Source: Thelephora terrestris
Lineage: Eukaryota; Basidiomycota; Agaricomycetes; Thelephorales; Thelephoraceae
NCBI GenBank assembly: GCA_015956445.1
Contig: WIUZ02000002.1
Coordinates: 1,922,001 to 1,986,000 of the forward strand
Length of the DNA: 64,000 nucleotides
Reading direction: 5' to 3'
Of the stretch, positions 47,086 to 59,872 are shown in pieces. A program made the position numbers and the translations under genes. The stretch's first letter is position 1, and every line of letters begins with the position of its first letter. The notes beneath the pieces were generated by a model. The model did not search any database and had not been told where the DNA came from. It saw nothing but the letters and a program-made list of their open reading frames with translations.

Positions 47086-49947
47086 TGCAATGGAAGAGGA
47101 AGCGGGTGTGAATGCGATGAGTGCTCCAACAAAGTCATCACTTATATAGGTAGGAGACCATACCCCGCATCACGTGCCCGGAGCATGAAAGTCGAGTTCC
47201 GGTGGCGAAGATCATCCAGTACGTAAGCGGATCACTGCAGCTTAACTGTTAATCGGATACTATTGCCTCCGGACCTCCTTCCTGTTACCGTCGTGATGGC
47301 GAAATATAGCGCAATACATCGTTTGCCCCCCCCCCTCTCAAAACGGATGATGACGGACCTTTTTGCGAGACGTTTTCCAGATTTGGAGAGGCGGAGGGCC
47401 ACCGGAGCGTTATCCCCATCCAACTCACTCTTCTTGACTTTATTTCACCTCAGGCTATTTTATCTCCTCCTTCCAGCTCGTAACTTCAACCCATCTGCAG
47501 ATCTAGCGGGGTAATTGCGGGGCGACGACTACTCCGCGAGGAAAACTGGTCTGGACCAATAGCGGACATACCGCATCCCTCTTGACAAATTTCTCTTTAC
47601 TAGGAATCGCACAAATGTTTTATGCGTCCGTACCAGAGTTACTCCCCCCATTTCCAAACTTTACGGCACCGAGCGCGGGACACGAGCATTCGACGCTACC
47701 TGGGCCTTACATACTCTTCTATTGGCAGGGTGCACGCCTCGCACGGCACCCTTGGCGAATCGCTAAACATACATAAACATCACGAGAGACCGTCGCTGGT
47801 TGGTCGCCATTTCAAACGTTCAAGTTTTGAACCCACATGGTAAGTGCCACGTTCCACTTGCTCGAACGTTCGCGACGGAAACCAGAACATCACAAAGGAA
47901 GAGCGAAGAGTCCTAATCGTTCACGCACACCAGTAAGGTTGGGATCGGCTACGGTTCGTTCATGCGAGTGCTAGCTGTGTTGTAATTGTTACTGATTGGA
48001 GCCATTGGAAATCTCGACACATGGGGATAAGCACAGAGCATATTCCATATTCGAAGATCTTCCGGCGGGAGTTTTGGAAAATTTCCCAGTTGCTTATCTC
48101 TCAAGGGTAACTAATGCCAGCAGAACTCTCTGGCGAAGATCCTGCATCAGCGGTCGACTCGAAAACCCGAGTCGTCAGACCATTTCAATGACGAGGAAGA
48201 GCTGAAAATTGCGCAGTGAGTCTGCTCCATAGGGAGGAGGATCCAATATGTTCGATCACGGGTCCAACCGGTGTCACCAACGACGATTTTTCAGCCACAC
48301 GAAGTATGACGAGTATTGTGCAGTGGCATGAAATTTTTCGCGCAGCACAGTTCCAGACGTGTGCGTTACGGTGCAGGTTTGTTTCGGTGTGATAAGCCTC
48401 AATTGGCTTCGAGACGCCAAGCCGACCATACTAAAATCTCGCTGAGATATACCCTATTTGGAAAACGAGCCCGGCCGCAATTTTTTGCCGGTGTTGCGGT
48501 GGACGAGGCGTCCGCATCTCGATAACAATGGTGAGTCGATGGGTGAGGGAAACAGTGGTGAGCGTCGGACAGAGCAGCGACCTCTCATTCTGGATTTTAG
48601 CCGAGGAACTGCCTGACCGCTGGCTGCACCACCGCTTTCGTAAGTATTACCCCTCACTGAGTGGAGCGGTTCTGGGCGGGGCCTTGGGGTGTCATAATGT
48701 AGGCTTTGATCACCGGAGCGTGGACTGGTACTTAGCGATCAGAGCGCTGGGGAAGAACGTATAGTCAGGGAAGTCTTCATTCGGAGGGGGATCAGTGCTT
48801 CACCTTCGGTTTCCGCGGCTTTAGTTGCTACCGTTTCCGTATGGGTCACCTCGAAAATCTATTCGCCGACAACGCCGGCTTGGGCATATTCTTCGTACAA
48901 CCACTCACCGCAAGACTGATCATGACGAATGTTGGCAGGTCGAGGTTGACCCCGTGGCCTGCCCGCACTGCCCAACAGCCAGCCACACCGAACTGGGAAG
49001 CCCGACCATCACGTTGAAGGCCCGCTGATGGAATTTTCTGGATATAGGGTCAGCTGGTCGGTGGGGTCGAACTCGCGAACTGTCGCGCAAAGTGAAACGT
49101 TGAAACCATTGTCTGATTGTGATCCGTTTCGCACCTTTTCACGTCGGTGAATCCTCGATGGCCTCGAATCCAATCACTCGTTCAGCGTGTTTTTACTCGC
49201 AATGGCTTGATGTCTCCGGTCGCATTTGCAGCCCCGGAAAACACGAGGCTCCAAGTCCGCGATTGAGGGATAGAAAAGTTTCTGGTGTCAGGTTATGGGG
49301 GGTGTGGGGCCCAAGTTCCCACGCCCCGGCTGCTGCCCGCAGTCATGCACTGGGCAAAATTGGGTCCCGGAATCAAGCGGCAGTTCCCATTTCGAAGTCT
49401 GTTTCCATTCTTACCACCGCAATTTGTTCGCATCTGGCACCGATTTTCACAATCTGACTGAATCGCCGTAGTGGGGGTGGCACTAGACTGGACCATGTGC
49501 TTCTCTTGATTTTGCAGTCTCAGTCGTTCATGTGTTCCTGACGCCCACGAATAGCCTGGAGTCGGCTCTGTGTCACTCACTTGATATGTGTCAAACTGTT
49601 TGTTGGTGCAGATTGTACGTGCGCACTAACTACGTTCTGAGTAAGATAAGCGCGTATTCCTGCTGGTCGTGTGGCCTGTCCAAGCGCTTTCGAACACATT
49701 TTGTAAGCACCTGCGCCTGGTAAACTTTCATGCGCAGCGCCACTGAAATATGCAAACATGCTCGACGAAACGTTTCTTCGGTGCTTCCTGCACCGAGAAG
49801 GCCAAGCACGCAATATATTCGTAAATTTCCTGATGATATTCGAACCGAGGGGGCCTCCTTGAATAATGGCGCAAAAAAGTGTATAAAGTACAAAGCTATT
49901 ACCCCCTAATTACCCCGTTGATGAACCGGGTTCTGACGGTGGCTGTT
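47086..49947. other. Gene-poor region of about 2.9 kb
   Basis: Left end is the F-box promoter. Elsewhere only short open frames without domains. A C12-13 run is at about 47327-47336. The right end is the 3' flank of ERG28. Confidence 0.35.
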
Positions 49948-50616
49948 TCACCGAACGTAAAAGTCGTATTGCATAATCATCCAAGTTAAGGACACGCCTA
50001 TCATGTGGTCAGCGAGATCAAGCGTCTTTATGGTTGTCCATGTTGGGTTCCACTCACTTGAAACTATAACTGGGCTGAGGGCTCCGGGTCCGAAAGACGC
50101 AGTCCGGAATATGAGCAATTCAGAACCGAAGTGAGCGAATGCAAAGAAGTAAGTGAAAAGCGCGATGTCATATACTCTGTTGGTGTCGCAGAAAAGACAC
50201 GGCGTCAATAGAAGTGCTTATGGCCTTGGAGGGCGGAACACACACATTTTTGAATTGATGTTATACGCTGCATAAAGGCGCACAACGCCTGAGAGGGCGG
50301 TCCAGACCGCGAAGGTCCTTGCCTGCAGCCCCGTTACTGTTGACAAAAAGAGGGCACTTCGATGAACACCGTTTCTACAGGCATCTGGCAAGACTCCGCA
50401 CCCAGTTGTGGCGACACGTTGCCATATATACGCCGGGTGAGTTTCAATGTGGCGAAGTTTTGTGCTGCGTTGAAGAACGCCATGACAGCGACAATTAGCT
50501 GCCATTTGGGTAATAGTCCCTCAGCATTGGGGAGATAATTCGTGACTGTTGCCCATCTGTTCAGCAGCGATTCACGAGTTACGGTTCACCAGCTCACCTG
50601 CGTCGAGGATGGACAT
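49948..50616 (-). CDS. ERG28: Ergosterol biosynthetic protein 28
   Basis: Small ER membrane scaffold that tethers the sterol C-4 demethylation enzymes (Erg25/26/27) in ergosterol synthesis. Exons are 50616-50590, 50519-50402, 50336-50246, 50176-50058 and 49997-49948 (134 aa, normal length). Family sequence: GLLPKWQLIVAVMAFFNAAQ, NFATLKLTRRIY, the signature LQARTFAVWTALSGVVRLYA, YNIN, YDIALFTYFFAFAHFGSELL, IFRTA and the ending SLTWMIMQYDFYVR. About four membrane helices. Exons 2-5 are firm. Exon 1 is uncertain: the best-looking donor (CGCAG|gtgagc) breaks the frame, so I used the next one (CTG|gtgaac), giving MSILDAGELGLLPKW. Confidence 0.87.
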
Positions 50617-50784
50617 CGCGTCAGAAAGGATTGCGTGACCGTCGCTGTGACAGGTGACAACTCCCGTCTGGCAACGACGATCCCGCGCGTCTGAGCTGAA
50701 GCCGCCGCAACAGCCCAACTCCCCGTCCATCCTCTTGCCACCGACAGCCGCATGCACGCTTGCGTCTAAACGCGCACAACGGTC
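50617..50784. promoter_or_regulatory. Divergent promoter, ERG28 / Ser-Pro-rich gene
   Basis: 168 bp between opposed start codons; both genes must initiate from this interval unless upstream non-coding exons exist. Confidence 0.45.
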
Positions 50785-53700
50785 ATGCTTGTCGCTGGCC
50801 AGCCACTCCAACGTGCAGATTCCCTCCGTAGTGTAGAGTCGGCTTCTTCCAACGCATCACTCTCCAGAAAACCCAGGACGGAAAAACTCCGTTCCCGTTC
50901 TCGTTCGGCCGCCCCGGACACGAGGAGGAGCCCTTCAAGTGCGGATGATGTTAACGGTTCAATGTCTGATGAGCTCTTCGCTTCGTATTCTTCACTGAAA
51001 TTCCGTTCGGCCGGCCATTCTCCTCTCAATTCTCCGGGCTTCAACTTGCCGCCAAATGTTCAGTCACCTTCCGCCTTCTTCTTCTCAACTCCCACCCAGA
51101 GACGGCCCTCAAGTGCGGAGCCACGCCCTCAGCTTGATTTGCAACACCCGCGTGGGAGGCATCAGATGCCGGGGCCGAGCAAGGTGAGCATCACCCAGAT
51201 ACCACATGTTCTACGCGCTTTGTCTTTCTTCGCTTTCATACTCAACCAACATGTCCCTGCAGGTTCAGGTGTCGAGACGTCCACGTAGCCTTCCCCGTCG
51301 CGCAATGGGCTCGATTTCCTCCGACTCTTCCAGAGGTCCCCCCACTCCAGTAGACTTCACCATGTCTAGACCTTCACATCGAGATCGGCCTCGGGATTCA
51401 TTACAATCGGGCACTTCGACTTCTCTATACCCCGCTTCGACGCACACCTCAACGCCCATGGACCGTGCGCTCTCCCCTCAGTCACACTTCGAACAGATGC
51501 CGGAAGTGATTGAAGTTCCCACGCTAGCGGAGAATGAGAGCGGTTACCGCGACTTCGATACAGACGACGTCTCGCTTCGTCTGCGGTTGCTGGTCAACAA
51601 CAGCTATTTCTTGCCACCTGCCCACTCTAAGCCTACCATTGCCGACCTCTCTAACTCCGATGCTGCGAAACGAGCACCTAAACCTGTCGCCCCCGGCTTC
51701 TTTGATCTCTTTCGCATTGGCAAGGCTAGGTCGAAGCCCACTACTCCTGTCACCGCGGAACCACCGCGGTTACGCGCGACCTCCGAGTCTCATACCCAGG
51801 TCAACTTGCTTCCCTACACGGACAATAATCCCGGCGCCTCCAGTCTTTCCCAAAAGCCCGTTGACATCCCAGCGCGCGTCATGGTCGTGCGTGAACAGAT
51901 GGGAGACCTTATGGTCGCCGCGAAACAGGCCGAACACGAATCGAAGATCCGGGCAGAACGAATGGCAGAGTTGGAGGAACACAACCAGGACCAGCCTGAG
52001 CGATTTGATGGCGTCATTGATCCTACGGATGCTGTCGATCTCCCACCTCCATCTACCAAGTACCCATTCGCGATTCAGGCTTCAGCTGTACAAGGGCTGG
52101 GTGTCAGTGACTCGATAGGTGCTGCTGACCTTGCTGATCGACTTCCTCCACCGCGAAGCCCTGGCTTATGGTCGGTCACCGAGGAGGATGAGAAATGGCG
52201 GAGATTGCTCTTAACCCAAGCTGTGGGTCATTCATTGTCTAATACACCTGATTCGTGGGCTTCCCGAACTCCCCGACGTCCTCCCCATACCTCAATACCA
52301 TCGATGACTCCACGCACTCCCCTCTCCCCCTCCCCACAATCTCCTCCTTCTCCCACTCCCCAGGCCCAGTCGCCATACATTCAACCCATCCTCCTCCCTG
52401 ATGTTTTACAAAAACGCCTTCAGCACAGCCCCTCGTCACCTCATTTGAGCCCTTCTCCGAGACAACAAGCGTTTCACATAAATCGAAAAAAGTCTGCACC
52501 GGATATGCAACACGCCTCTACACTTTCTCCGACCCCTGGCAACCCGTACGACCCACCTGTGAGGGCGGAGACGCCGGTCGCTCCGACTTTTCCTTTGTCT
52601 CCTGCGCCTAGAGCGACGGTTCCTGCGAGTCCCGGGGTGAAGCCGCTTGTAAATCATATTTATTCGCTGAGCCAGAGCGACCTGGAGGATGAAGATACTG
52701 GTGTCCGGAGTTCGACAAGTTCGCCGATTCCTCCGTCCTCCGGAAACGACAAATCTAGAGAACCTTCGGTCCAGGAGATCTTATCTAGCAGGCATGATGG
52801 CGAGGAGTTACGATCCATGCAGTCGATTTTAGCGCAGGCAGCTCAGACAGCACAATCCACGAGATTAATCAAGTCAGCTAGGTCTGCCAGATCTTTAAGG
52901 CAGTCGACGGGTTCGGAGAAGCCGTCGAATGTACAAAGGAATGAGGTCGATGTGGGTGGTGGAAGGACATTGATGAGTCCTCCGCCTACTGGTCCTCAAG
53001 CTTCCGCTGAGCCCACGGCGATTTCCCCGAGGCACACTTTGGGGGCAGATAGTGTGGGGACGACTAGTCAATTTGAGGAAGAGGATACAGAAGAGTGGTT
53101 TGGACTGCATGACGATAGCGCGAGCCGGGATTCGTCTGGAGCATACCCTCGTACAGCGTCCATGCTTTCGTACCTCGCTCCGCCTTCGCCGACTGTCTCC
53201 GCCTTTTATGACGCATTGGAAGGGAGAGACTCTGAATCTTCGCCAACTGGGCCAGATACCGATGTTGGGGCTGCCTCAGGGCCGGAGACGTTTGTTACCG
53301 CGGACACACGAGCATCGGTTTATTCCCCACCACCCAGGCAATCTACTTCCATCCCTCCCCAGCCACTTCCGCCACCTCCACGAAGGCGTCAGCTAACGAG
53401 TCCTGGTATCCGCCGTCCTTCAACTCTGAGGCAGGAGCCCATTACTATCTGGGAACCTGAGCCATCCTCACCTCCACTGCCCTCCCGGAGTGGTGAGCGA
53501 CGAGGGACCGGGTTCTCGCTTGACCTTCCCCGTCAGCCTGAGAGAGGGGAATTATCGAGGGCTGTGGCAGAGGAAGGCGATGCGCCGAGAATGTCGATCT
53601 CATTCTTTGACAACATCCAGAGCGACTTGAACGAGTTGGACGACTCCTCGAGTTCGGAGGAAGATTCGGACGCTGATTCTGACGGCCCCGGAGGACCTTT

Positions 53701-54259
53701 CGAGGCACCGGTCTTCAGGAACCCTGACACCCAAGTCATCTCTATCCCTGGACGACGATCGGTCTCATCCACGATGGCGCGACCGGCCCGCCCCACGCTA
53801 ATGCGACTTGGAAACAACTCGACTCCTCAGCTTGGTTCCTCTACGAGCAGCTCGGCGAGCTTCAACCAACTGCGAAACGATTACCCTGCGTTCGATCCAC
53901 TCTCGTTCCCGGGACCAGCTCCGAAGACGCCCACTACCCCAACTACGAAGAATTCCTTCTTCACGTCGCGAACACCGAAGAAGCAGAAACCACAGGGTGT
54001 CTCTTCCGAAGATTATCACGGGCCAAGGGCGCGGTCGCTTGAGGATGGTGCCGGTCCGTCGAGATCAGGGCATGGATCAACATTCCTTGATATGGACAGT
54101 GAGAGGGCCCCTAGTACGTCGAGCCACGGGAGTCAGGAGACGGATGAGTCGGCGAAGATTTTGGGTGGGATGGTGTTACAGCATCTCGAGAAGGAAAGAG
54201 ATACGATCAAGAGAATCACGGAGAATAGTCGTGCCGCCAACGTGAAGTCGAAACCGTGA
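50785..54259 (+). CDS. Large Ser/Pro-rich hypothetical protein
   Basis: Function unknown. Two exons, 50785-51183 and 51263-54259 (1131 aa), with a 79-nt intron (gtgagc...ctgcag). It is dominated by Ser, Pro, Arg and Thr with many SP/TP sites (TPRTPLSPSPQSPPSPTPQ) and is predicted largely disordered, like many fungal phospho-regulated scaffolds. A short charged helix occurs at about residues 345-380 (VMVVREQMGDLMVAAKQAEH). Acidic blocks are near residues 920-950 (SSSSEEDSDADSDG). A C-terminal helix HLEKERDTIKRITENSR precedes the stop. Polyproline (PPQPLPPPPRRR) could bind SH3 or WW domains; that is inference. No catalytic domain seen. The low intron density contrasts with its neighbours. Confidence 0.75.
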
Positions 54260-55139
54260 TCCTCGACCCCCAGTGTTTCCCCGCCCCCAGAACAACTCCA
54301 CTTTCGTTAACCCATACGTTCATTCAAACTATACCTTCCCGCGACATCTTTTTTGCGGTGTCTGCTTGTGCTTTATTTGAGACTTGTTCTGCTCGTTCCT
54401 GTTTCCCGTTATAATTTCCTTTACTGTTGCTCGTGCTCTTTCTTCCTGGCTTTTATTGCGTTTTTTAAGTTCTGCTCGGATTTGGGTGAACCGTTGCTCT
54501 GTTGTTTCCATATTTGTCGCATTTTCAAGTTTAGATTCTCCCCCACATATAACGCACACGCACTCGCCCCTTCCTCGCACATGCGCATCTCACCTTTAAC
54601 GTGTTCTGCAGTGTACATGAGTTCAACTCTCCTTACTTTTCTTTATCTCTCTCACCGCTATCTCTTGCAGAGAAGTTTATTGGTTGATTACCAGATATCA
54701 CTTATCGTACATATACCAATGACTACAAGTTGCTTCCGCCGGGGTTTTCACAATTCAAATTATCAAAGCCGGAGTGTACGGGCCTGATAGACAGGACCGC
54801 GTGGATCTCGAGGTGGTATCTATCCCTGTGAGGTTCGAGCCACCTCCTGGGGTCAATTGTAACGGGGTTGCTGTGCTCCATAAGTGCAAACTTCCACGTT
54901 CGGCCCGTGATTCCGAATTTCACCCGCAGCCATATGCACGGCCTCGTAAATGCGAATAAAAAAAACAGTGAGCAACTTTCCTTGATGTTTGAAGTTTTCA
55001 AATCATCCAGCATTCCGGCTGAAGGAGCGAACCGTCAGGACCCCGACCGTTGGCTGGGGCCCATGTTGACGATTTCTAAATCGATGGTCTAAAAGTTCAT
55101 AGGTTTGTCTCGTTTGGGATTTAGGAAAATCTCAAACCC
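54260..55139. other. 3' flank, T/C-rich, nothing recognised
   Basis: T/C-rich up to about 54.7 kb, consistent with a 3'-UTR. A 61-codon frame near 54.8-54.96 kb is not recognised. Confidence 0.35.
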
Positions 55140-55610
55140 CCGCTGGGGTCCCCGGGTACGGGGTTGGACGAGGTGTATTTTTGTGTGCCTCCCCCACACC
55201 CCCGCACCGACCGCTTGGATGCTCTCGGTATGGACTTTGCTGGTTTCATGAGAGACAACTCGCCTACTACGATGGATTCTGGCGGCGGTTGGGGCTGGTG
55301 AGACCCTGCTACGCCTTGCCTGTGAATGCACCCTCCCTGTAGCTGGGGGCGCAGCTACGCTGGCGAGAGGGATAAACGGTATATCCGTCGTAGAAGGGTT
55401 TCACCTGCCGAGCCCGATGAGGCATGTCATATTGGCAAATGCCCGGGTGCTTTCCGCCGGTGAACGGATGACGTGGAGACGGACCACGAAGATCTCGCGC
55501 CAGGTGAGGATTCTTCAGACACGAAACTAGGTCACTACTCTCTTTGGGGCCATTCATGCGTTCGTCAAGTTCTGCAGGGCCAGAGGTAAGATCGGGGAGG
55601 CGGCGGTGAA
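55140..55610 (+). pseudogene. Decayed copy of an unknown gene (paired with 62.9-63.5 kb)
   Basis: Fragmentary coding similarity to 62896-63480 on the same strand. Shared blocks are a GETLL segment, VET...ED...GHYSL (against VET...ED...GHCSL), and about 40 bases around cagggccagaggtaagat against cagggctagaggtaagat. The last is probably the same exon end and donor. In-frame stops interrupt this copy. The parent family is not recognised. Confidence 0.45.
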
Positions 55611-55696
55611 GTATCTAGCTAGTACTTAGCTGCTTTATTCTAGGGGAACCTGCACACGTGACCAAGAGGTGCCACCGCCGGCCGCCACCTTTTGGC

Positions 55697-57607
55697 ATGT
55701 TCTCCATCTCCCATATGGACGCAAACACTCACCCTGGAAAGGGCCTATCGCTTCCGCAGCTCGTCTTCGCTCTCAACGAAGAGCTGAAGCGTGTGGCATA
55801 TTCTCCGATGTATGTTGAGAAAGGCTTTTTGAAGGACGGCGTATGCTGACTAGATATGCAGCTTCACTTCGGAGGCGGTCTCTCAACTCGATCGGGATGC
55901 TTCAATCGCGTCGGCAGCCATTCGCGAGTGGAGGAACTCCTTCACTCACATCAACCACATCCCATCGGATATCCTTTCCCTCATCCCTACCTACCTCCCC
56001 TCCCAGAGGGACCGTTTTCACGCCGCCTCTGTGCATCAGAAAAGGTGGCATCGTGTTATTTGGCAATTATCTCACCTTATTTCGATTATTTTGTGATTAT
56101 TTGATCCGGGTGGCGGGACCTGTCACAAATAAGATCAAATAAGCGTGAATAAGCCAAATAAGTTGGTGTCACCTTTGCTGATGTGTGCCGACATTGGCGT
56201 AGAGTTCTCCTCGAACGTGGTGAGCTCTGGTCACAGTTGTTCCTCATAAAGGGCGAGGACTACGTTTCGACCCTCCTCGAACGCGCGAAAGGGTCTGCGC
56301 TCGATATAATTGCCCACCGCGACGCTCCTGTTGGCACTATAGCACTGATTTCTACTCGCGCCCTGCAAATCAGGGATCTCGAGATCGTACGAAACCACTG
56401 GAAGGACATCGAAACATTTTCTGGATTCAATTCCGGGCGACTCCCGCTCCTCCGCAGCCTCAAGATCAAGGAAATCCGTTGGCACGGCGAACCCACCCTT
56501 CCCTCGCTTCCCCTCTTCAGGGGTTCAATCAATCTGGAACGATTTGTCTTTCATTACCATGGACTTCCCTTTCTGAGCCATTTTGTCTTTCCGAACCTCA
56601 CCACATTCGAACTATCCTCACGCCCGAAATTGGCGTGGAGCGCATTGTACCTGCTTGACTTCCTGAAAGCTTCACCCACGTTGCAAACGGTCAGAATGGA
56701 CATCTCTGGGTCGATCATGCTGGGGAGCGTCCTGCAGGACATGGTAGTCGCCCTTCCCAACGTCGAGACCTTCTCCCTGCACGTAGACTCTGACCTCTCG
56801 ACAGACGTTTATGTCATTGCCACCCACATATCGTGTCCTCGAGTTGGGTACATGTCGCTAGCGCACAAGGCGTATGACCAAGATATGAGTGCCGACCTGG
56901 AAGTATTCCCCAACCATACTATGTGGAACAGGATCGTTCGCCAGTATATGGCAAGCCCAATCAAGGAAGTCATACTCAAATTCGAAAGCTCCGATCACTC
57001 GGCCAACGATAGTTGCCTTACCTTCCAGTCCCCCGATGCAACTGTTGAATTGGGTTGCAACGTTATCGAGACAGATGTGGACGAGGACAGGTTAGACATG
57101 CCCCGTGCAGCGATAGGATGGGAGGTTTTCTCTCGAGCTCTCAGGACCATCCAGGGTCACCCTCTTCTACTTTCCCACGTCAAACGGCTCCACATCAGAT
57201 ATCGAGCCGCGATATGGAAAATCGGTGAGGTGCAACGTATGCTGATCGAGGTCCAGAAACTATTCAATTCATTGGGGCCCTTGGACGAATTAACCATCGC
57301 CGGCTGCGATTTACGCATATTCATTGCAACATTCGTCGACATTCTGGAACTTGACGACTTGGACGAGCCGTTTGAGTTTCCACAGATCAAACACCTCAAG
57401 ATCTTCAACCCATTGACGGGAACTCGTGAGATGGAATGGGTGAATGGGATCGTGGAACTTGCGAAGGCACAGCACGCGCGGGGAATACCCTTCGAACGCG
57501 TAACACTACGCGTGTGGTGTCTTCACGCGGGGTTGCCAGTGGAGCTGGGGCGGTGGGTTGGTGCAGCAGATTGTCGTGAGGAGTGGGAGATATTCACAAC
57601 AGAGTAA
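55697..57607 (+). CDS. F-box protein gene split by a miniature transposon
   Basis: Likely SCF adaptor. Exon 1 is 55697-55809. A 52-nt intron (gtatgt...tgcag) joins exon 2 at 55862. The protein starts MFSISHMDANTHPGKG; the F-box reads INHIPSDILSLIPTYL, PSQRDRFHAASV, then CRHWRRVLLERGELWSQLF. Between V and C (after 56033) a 150-bp element plus a 2-bp duplication is inserted. After it the frame runs open for 474 codons to 57607, with Leu-rich segments (LEVFPNHTMWNR, LGPLDELTIAGCDLRI). Removing the 152 nt restores AASVCRHW exactly. With the insert the frame is lost unless part is spliced: aataag|TTGGTGTCACC could act as acceptor, giving GVTFADVCRHW. So the gene is either recently broken or has gained an intron. 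An annotation may start it at 56183. Confidence 0.75.
56034..56183 (+). mobile_element. 150-bp MITE, copy 1, inside F-box gene
   Basis: Ends are inverted repeats CATCAGAAAAGGTGGCA / CATCAGCAAAGGTGACA (reverse complement of the right end). Flanked by a 2-bp TG duplication. The interior has phased ATAAG/CTTAT motifs about every 10 bp pointing outward from the centre, like subterminal transposase-binding repeats. No coding capacity. Superfamily unassigned. Confidence 0.88.
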
Positions 57608-59872
57608 TTCAAGGACCATACTAGCCGGCCAACCAGTTATACGGTGCCCAACGCGGGCCTCTTACATTCGTAACACTAATTGCGAGCAGGTGTCAAACGT
57701 TAGTTGCCACAACTGTTTGATAAGTAAAGCCCCTGATAAATGCCCGGGAGAGGCGCAATCTGAAATTGGGGTGGTAATTTGATGCCCATGACCCACCTCT
57801 TGTGTACCTTGTGCCCACAATGTTTTTTTATTATCACAAAAGTGAACTGGGGCCTTTTCTCGGGTTTCAGTCCCACCGGAGAGCCGTTTACAAATTCGAA
57901 TTTTGTAGCAACCTACAAGGCGCCAGCCACAGGGGCCGAAACAACAGAAAGGCGTAGAATTTAGGCAACTTGCCACCGGACACCAGTGGATCCGGGTTCG
58001 CATGTCCACAACACAGAAAACCAGGGCAGGAAAGATTGGTTTCGTGTCTGCAAAGAGTTGGAGCAGATCCGAAGCTGCGAACAGCGTGCCGGAAGACCCA
58101 ACATAGCGGTATAAGTGTTCAGAAGAAACACATGGTGAGCCAAAGAACGTAAGCGTCGAACGTTATGACATGACACACCACAGAGATAGAGCACGTCGAA
58201 GAAAATCACGGAGAACCCTTCACATTGAGTTACCCAAGGTATACCAGGGAAAATTGAAGGACAGGGTGTGAGCACCAATCGCCTTTCATAGTCGTTAGAC
58301 GTTTTCGCCAGCTTGAACACCCTGCTCAAGTTGAACCGATAGGCTCTCCATCTCCACGCTTGTAAGCCTTCCAGACTTGTTCACTGGGAAGCTGACAGTC
58401 AGTAGAAACGAACCACCAACTCAATATCACGAGGTTGTCACCGCACCCAAGGTTACCATAGCTTGCCATCTGAACAGAGAAAACTGATCAGGTCCGTGTC
58501 AGGGCCACTCTACCCCAACAACTACCAGTTCACTGAGCCGACTCCGCAGAGTACTCACTAGTCCAACTAGCTTGTGAGAGAACGATCACGTCTCTATTCT
58601 TCCGGTAGGTTGTCCGAGGTCACTACAAGTCAGGTCGAAATCCTAAAGAGAAACCCAACCTAAACCGCACTTCGTTCGGTTTAACAAGCAAGGGTTGATC
58701 CCTACAACAGGATTGATGACTCCACCAGTTGATCAACTGGACGCTCGAGGTGTTCTAATATGACTGCTGGGAGTCTATAGTTACGAGGCGCAGTTGACGC
58801 GCAGAGCGGGAGGGAGAGCAGATGGGGATGTCTTGGATCAAACAAGAAACTCTGACTTGTCCTTAACTGCAACTGGGCTGAGAAGGGCAGAGGATTTCCT
58901 GAGGTAACAAAACTAAGGTACTACGATACAGCCACAGTTGCTACTTATACTAAAGGAGTGGCCATGACGTCAATACCCTAATATACCCTTATCAAGTCCA
59001 GAACAAAGGGAGATAAAGAGTGTGAGAACGCTAAGTAAGGGAAGCGAACAAATGTGACGCGTGGGAAGATAAAGGACAAAGGGCCTTACTAGCGTGTGAA
59101 GGATTGCATAAAAGATAACAAATGTCCGCATGAAACATAGGGGTAAAGATAACACTAGTCCTAAAAGAAAGAGGGGCATGGGGTCATGAAAGTTCGTACC
59201 TGGGGATCACACCCAAGGGTCAGGTGAGAATCTTCTTGGATGCTTCCTTTGGAGAGGCCAAAGATAGAGACCATACAACATCCCTTGTTGTCTGTAGGCG
59301 GTAACAGCATCACGGACTAGTGGCAACCTCAACGTACGTCCGAGCATGAGGAGCGCAGGCCTAGACTCATGGGACATGAGGGATTACAGATTCGCCGGCG
59401 TTTTACGCTAACGGCTACTTCCACATTCGCTGGGCTAAACAAAAGGAGTCTAAAGCACTCCTTCCGAATAACGGCGATTCCTTCCTCCGGTTAGGAGACT
59501 GTGATGTGACTGTCCACGTGTGTGATCAGGGTCCAGGGTTGATCGTAATCGTAAAGTCATGAGGGGTCGTAAAAAGGGGTTCGTGATGTCATAAAGGGGT
59601 CATCAGGGTCTTGAGACCTATTTTTAGTGCGCGCGCGTTCTAGGCGTTCCGGAACGAAGTTCTTCCAAGGCCGTCCCGCGGGCCGAGGTGTCAGCTTGAT
59701 GTAGTAAGCCAACGATGATGGTACAAGGGCGGAAGTTGATGTGACCCGGACCAATGAGGTTCGTCGAGGTAGGTCACGTGAAGGATCACCGATCTAGGCT
59801 ATAAGAAGGACGTCTTCTTGGAGCCATCCTTGATCAGCAACACCAGCAACTTCCCCATCATCTTACCAAAAC
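57608..59872. other. Intergenic, about 2.3 kb
   Basis: Short unrelated open frames only. A perfect 16-bp palindrome CCAGTTGATCAACTGG lies at 58725-58740. The right end is the promoter of the coiled-coil gene, with a C/A-rich leader (CAGCAACACCAGCAAC) before the ATG. Confidence 0.4.

Noticed and set aside
52895-53708. Several 60-114-codon frames inside the Ser/Pro-rich gene
   Set aside because: Shadows caused by high GC and low-complexity coding sequence.
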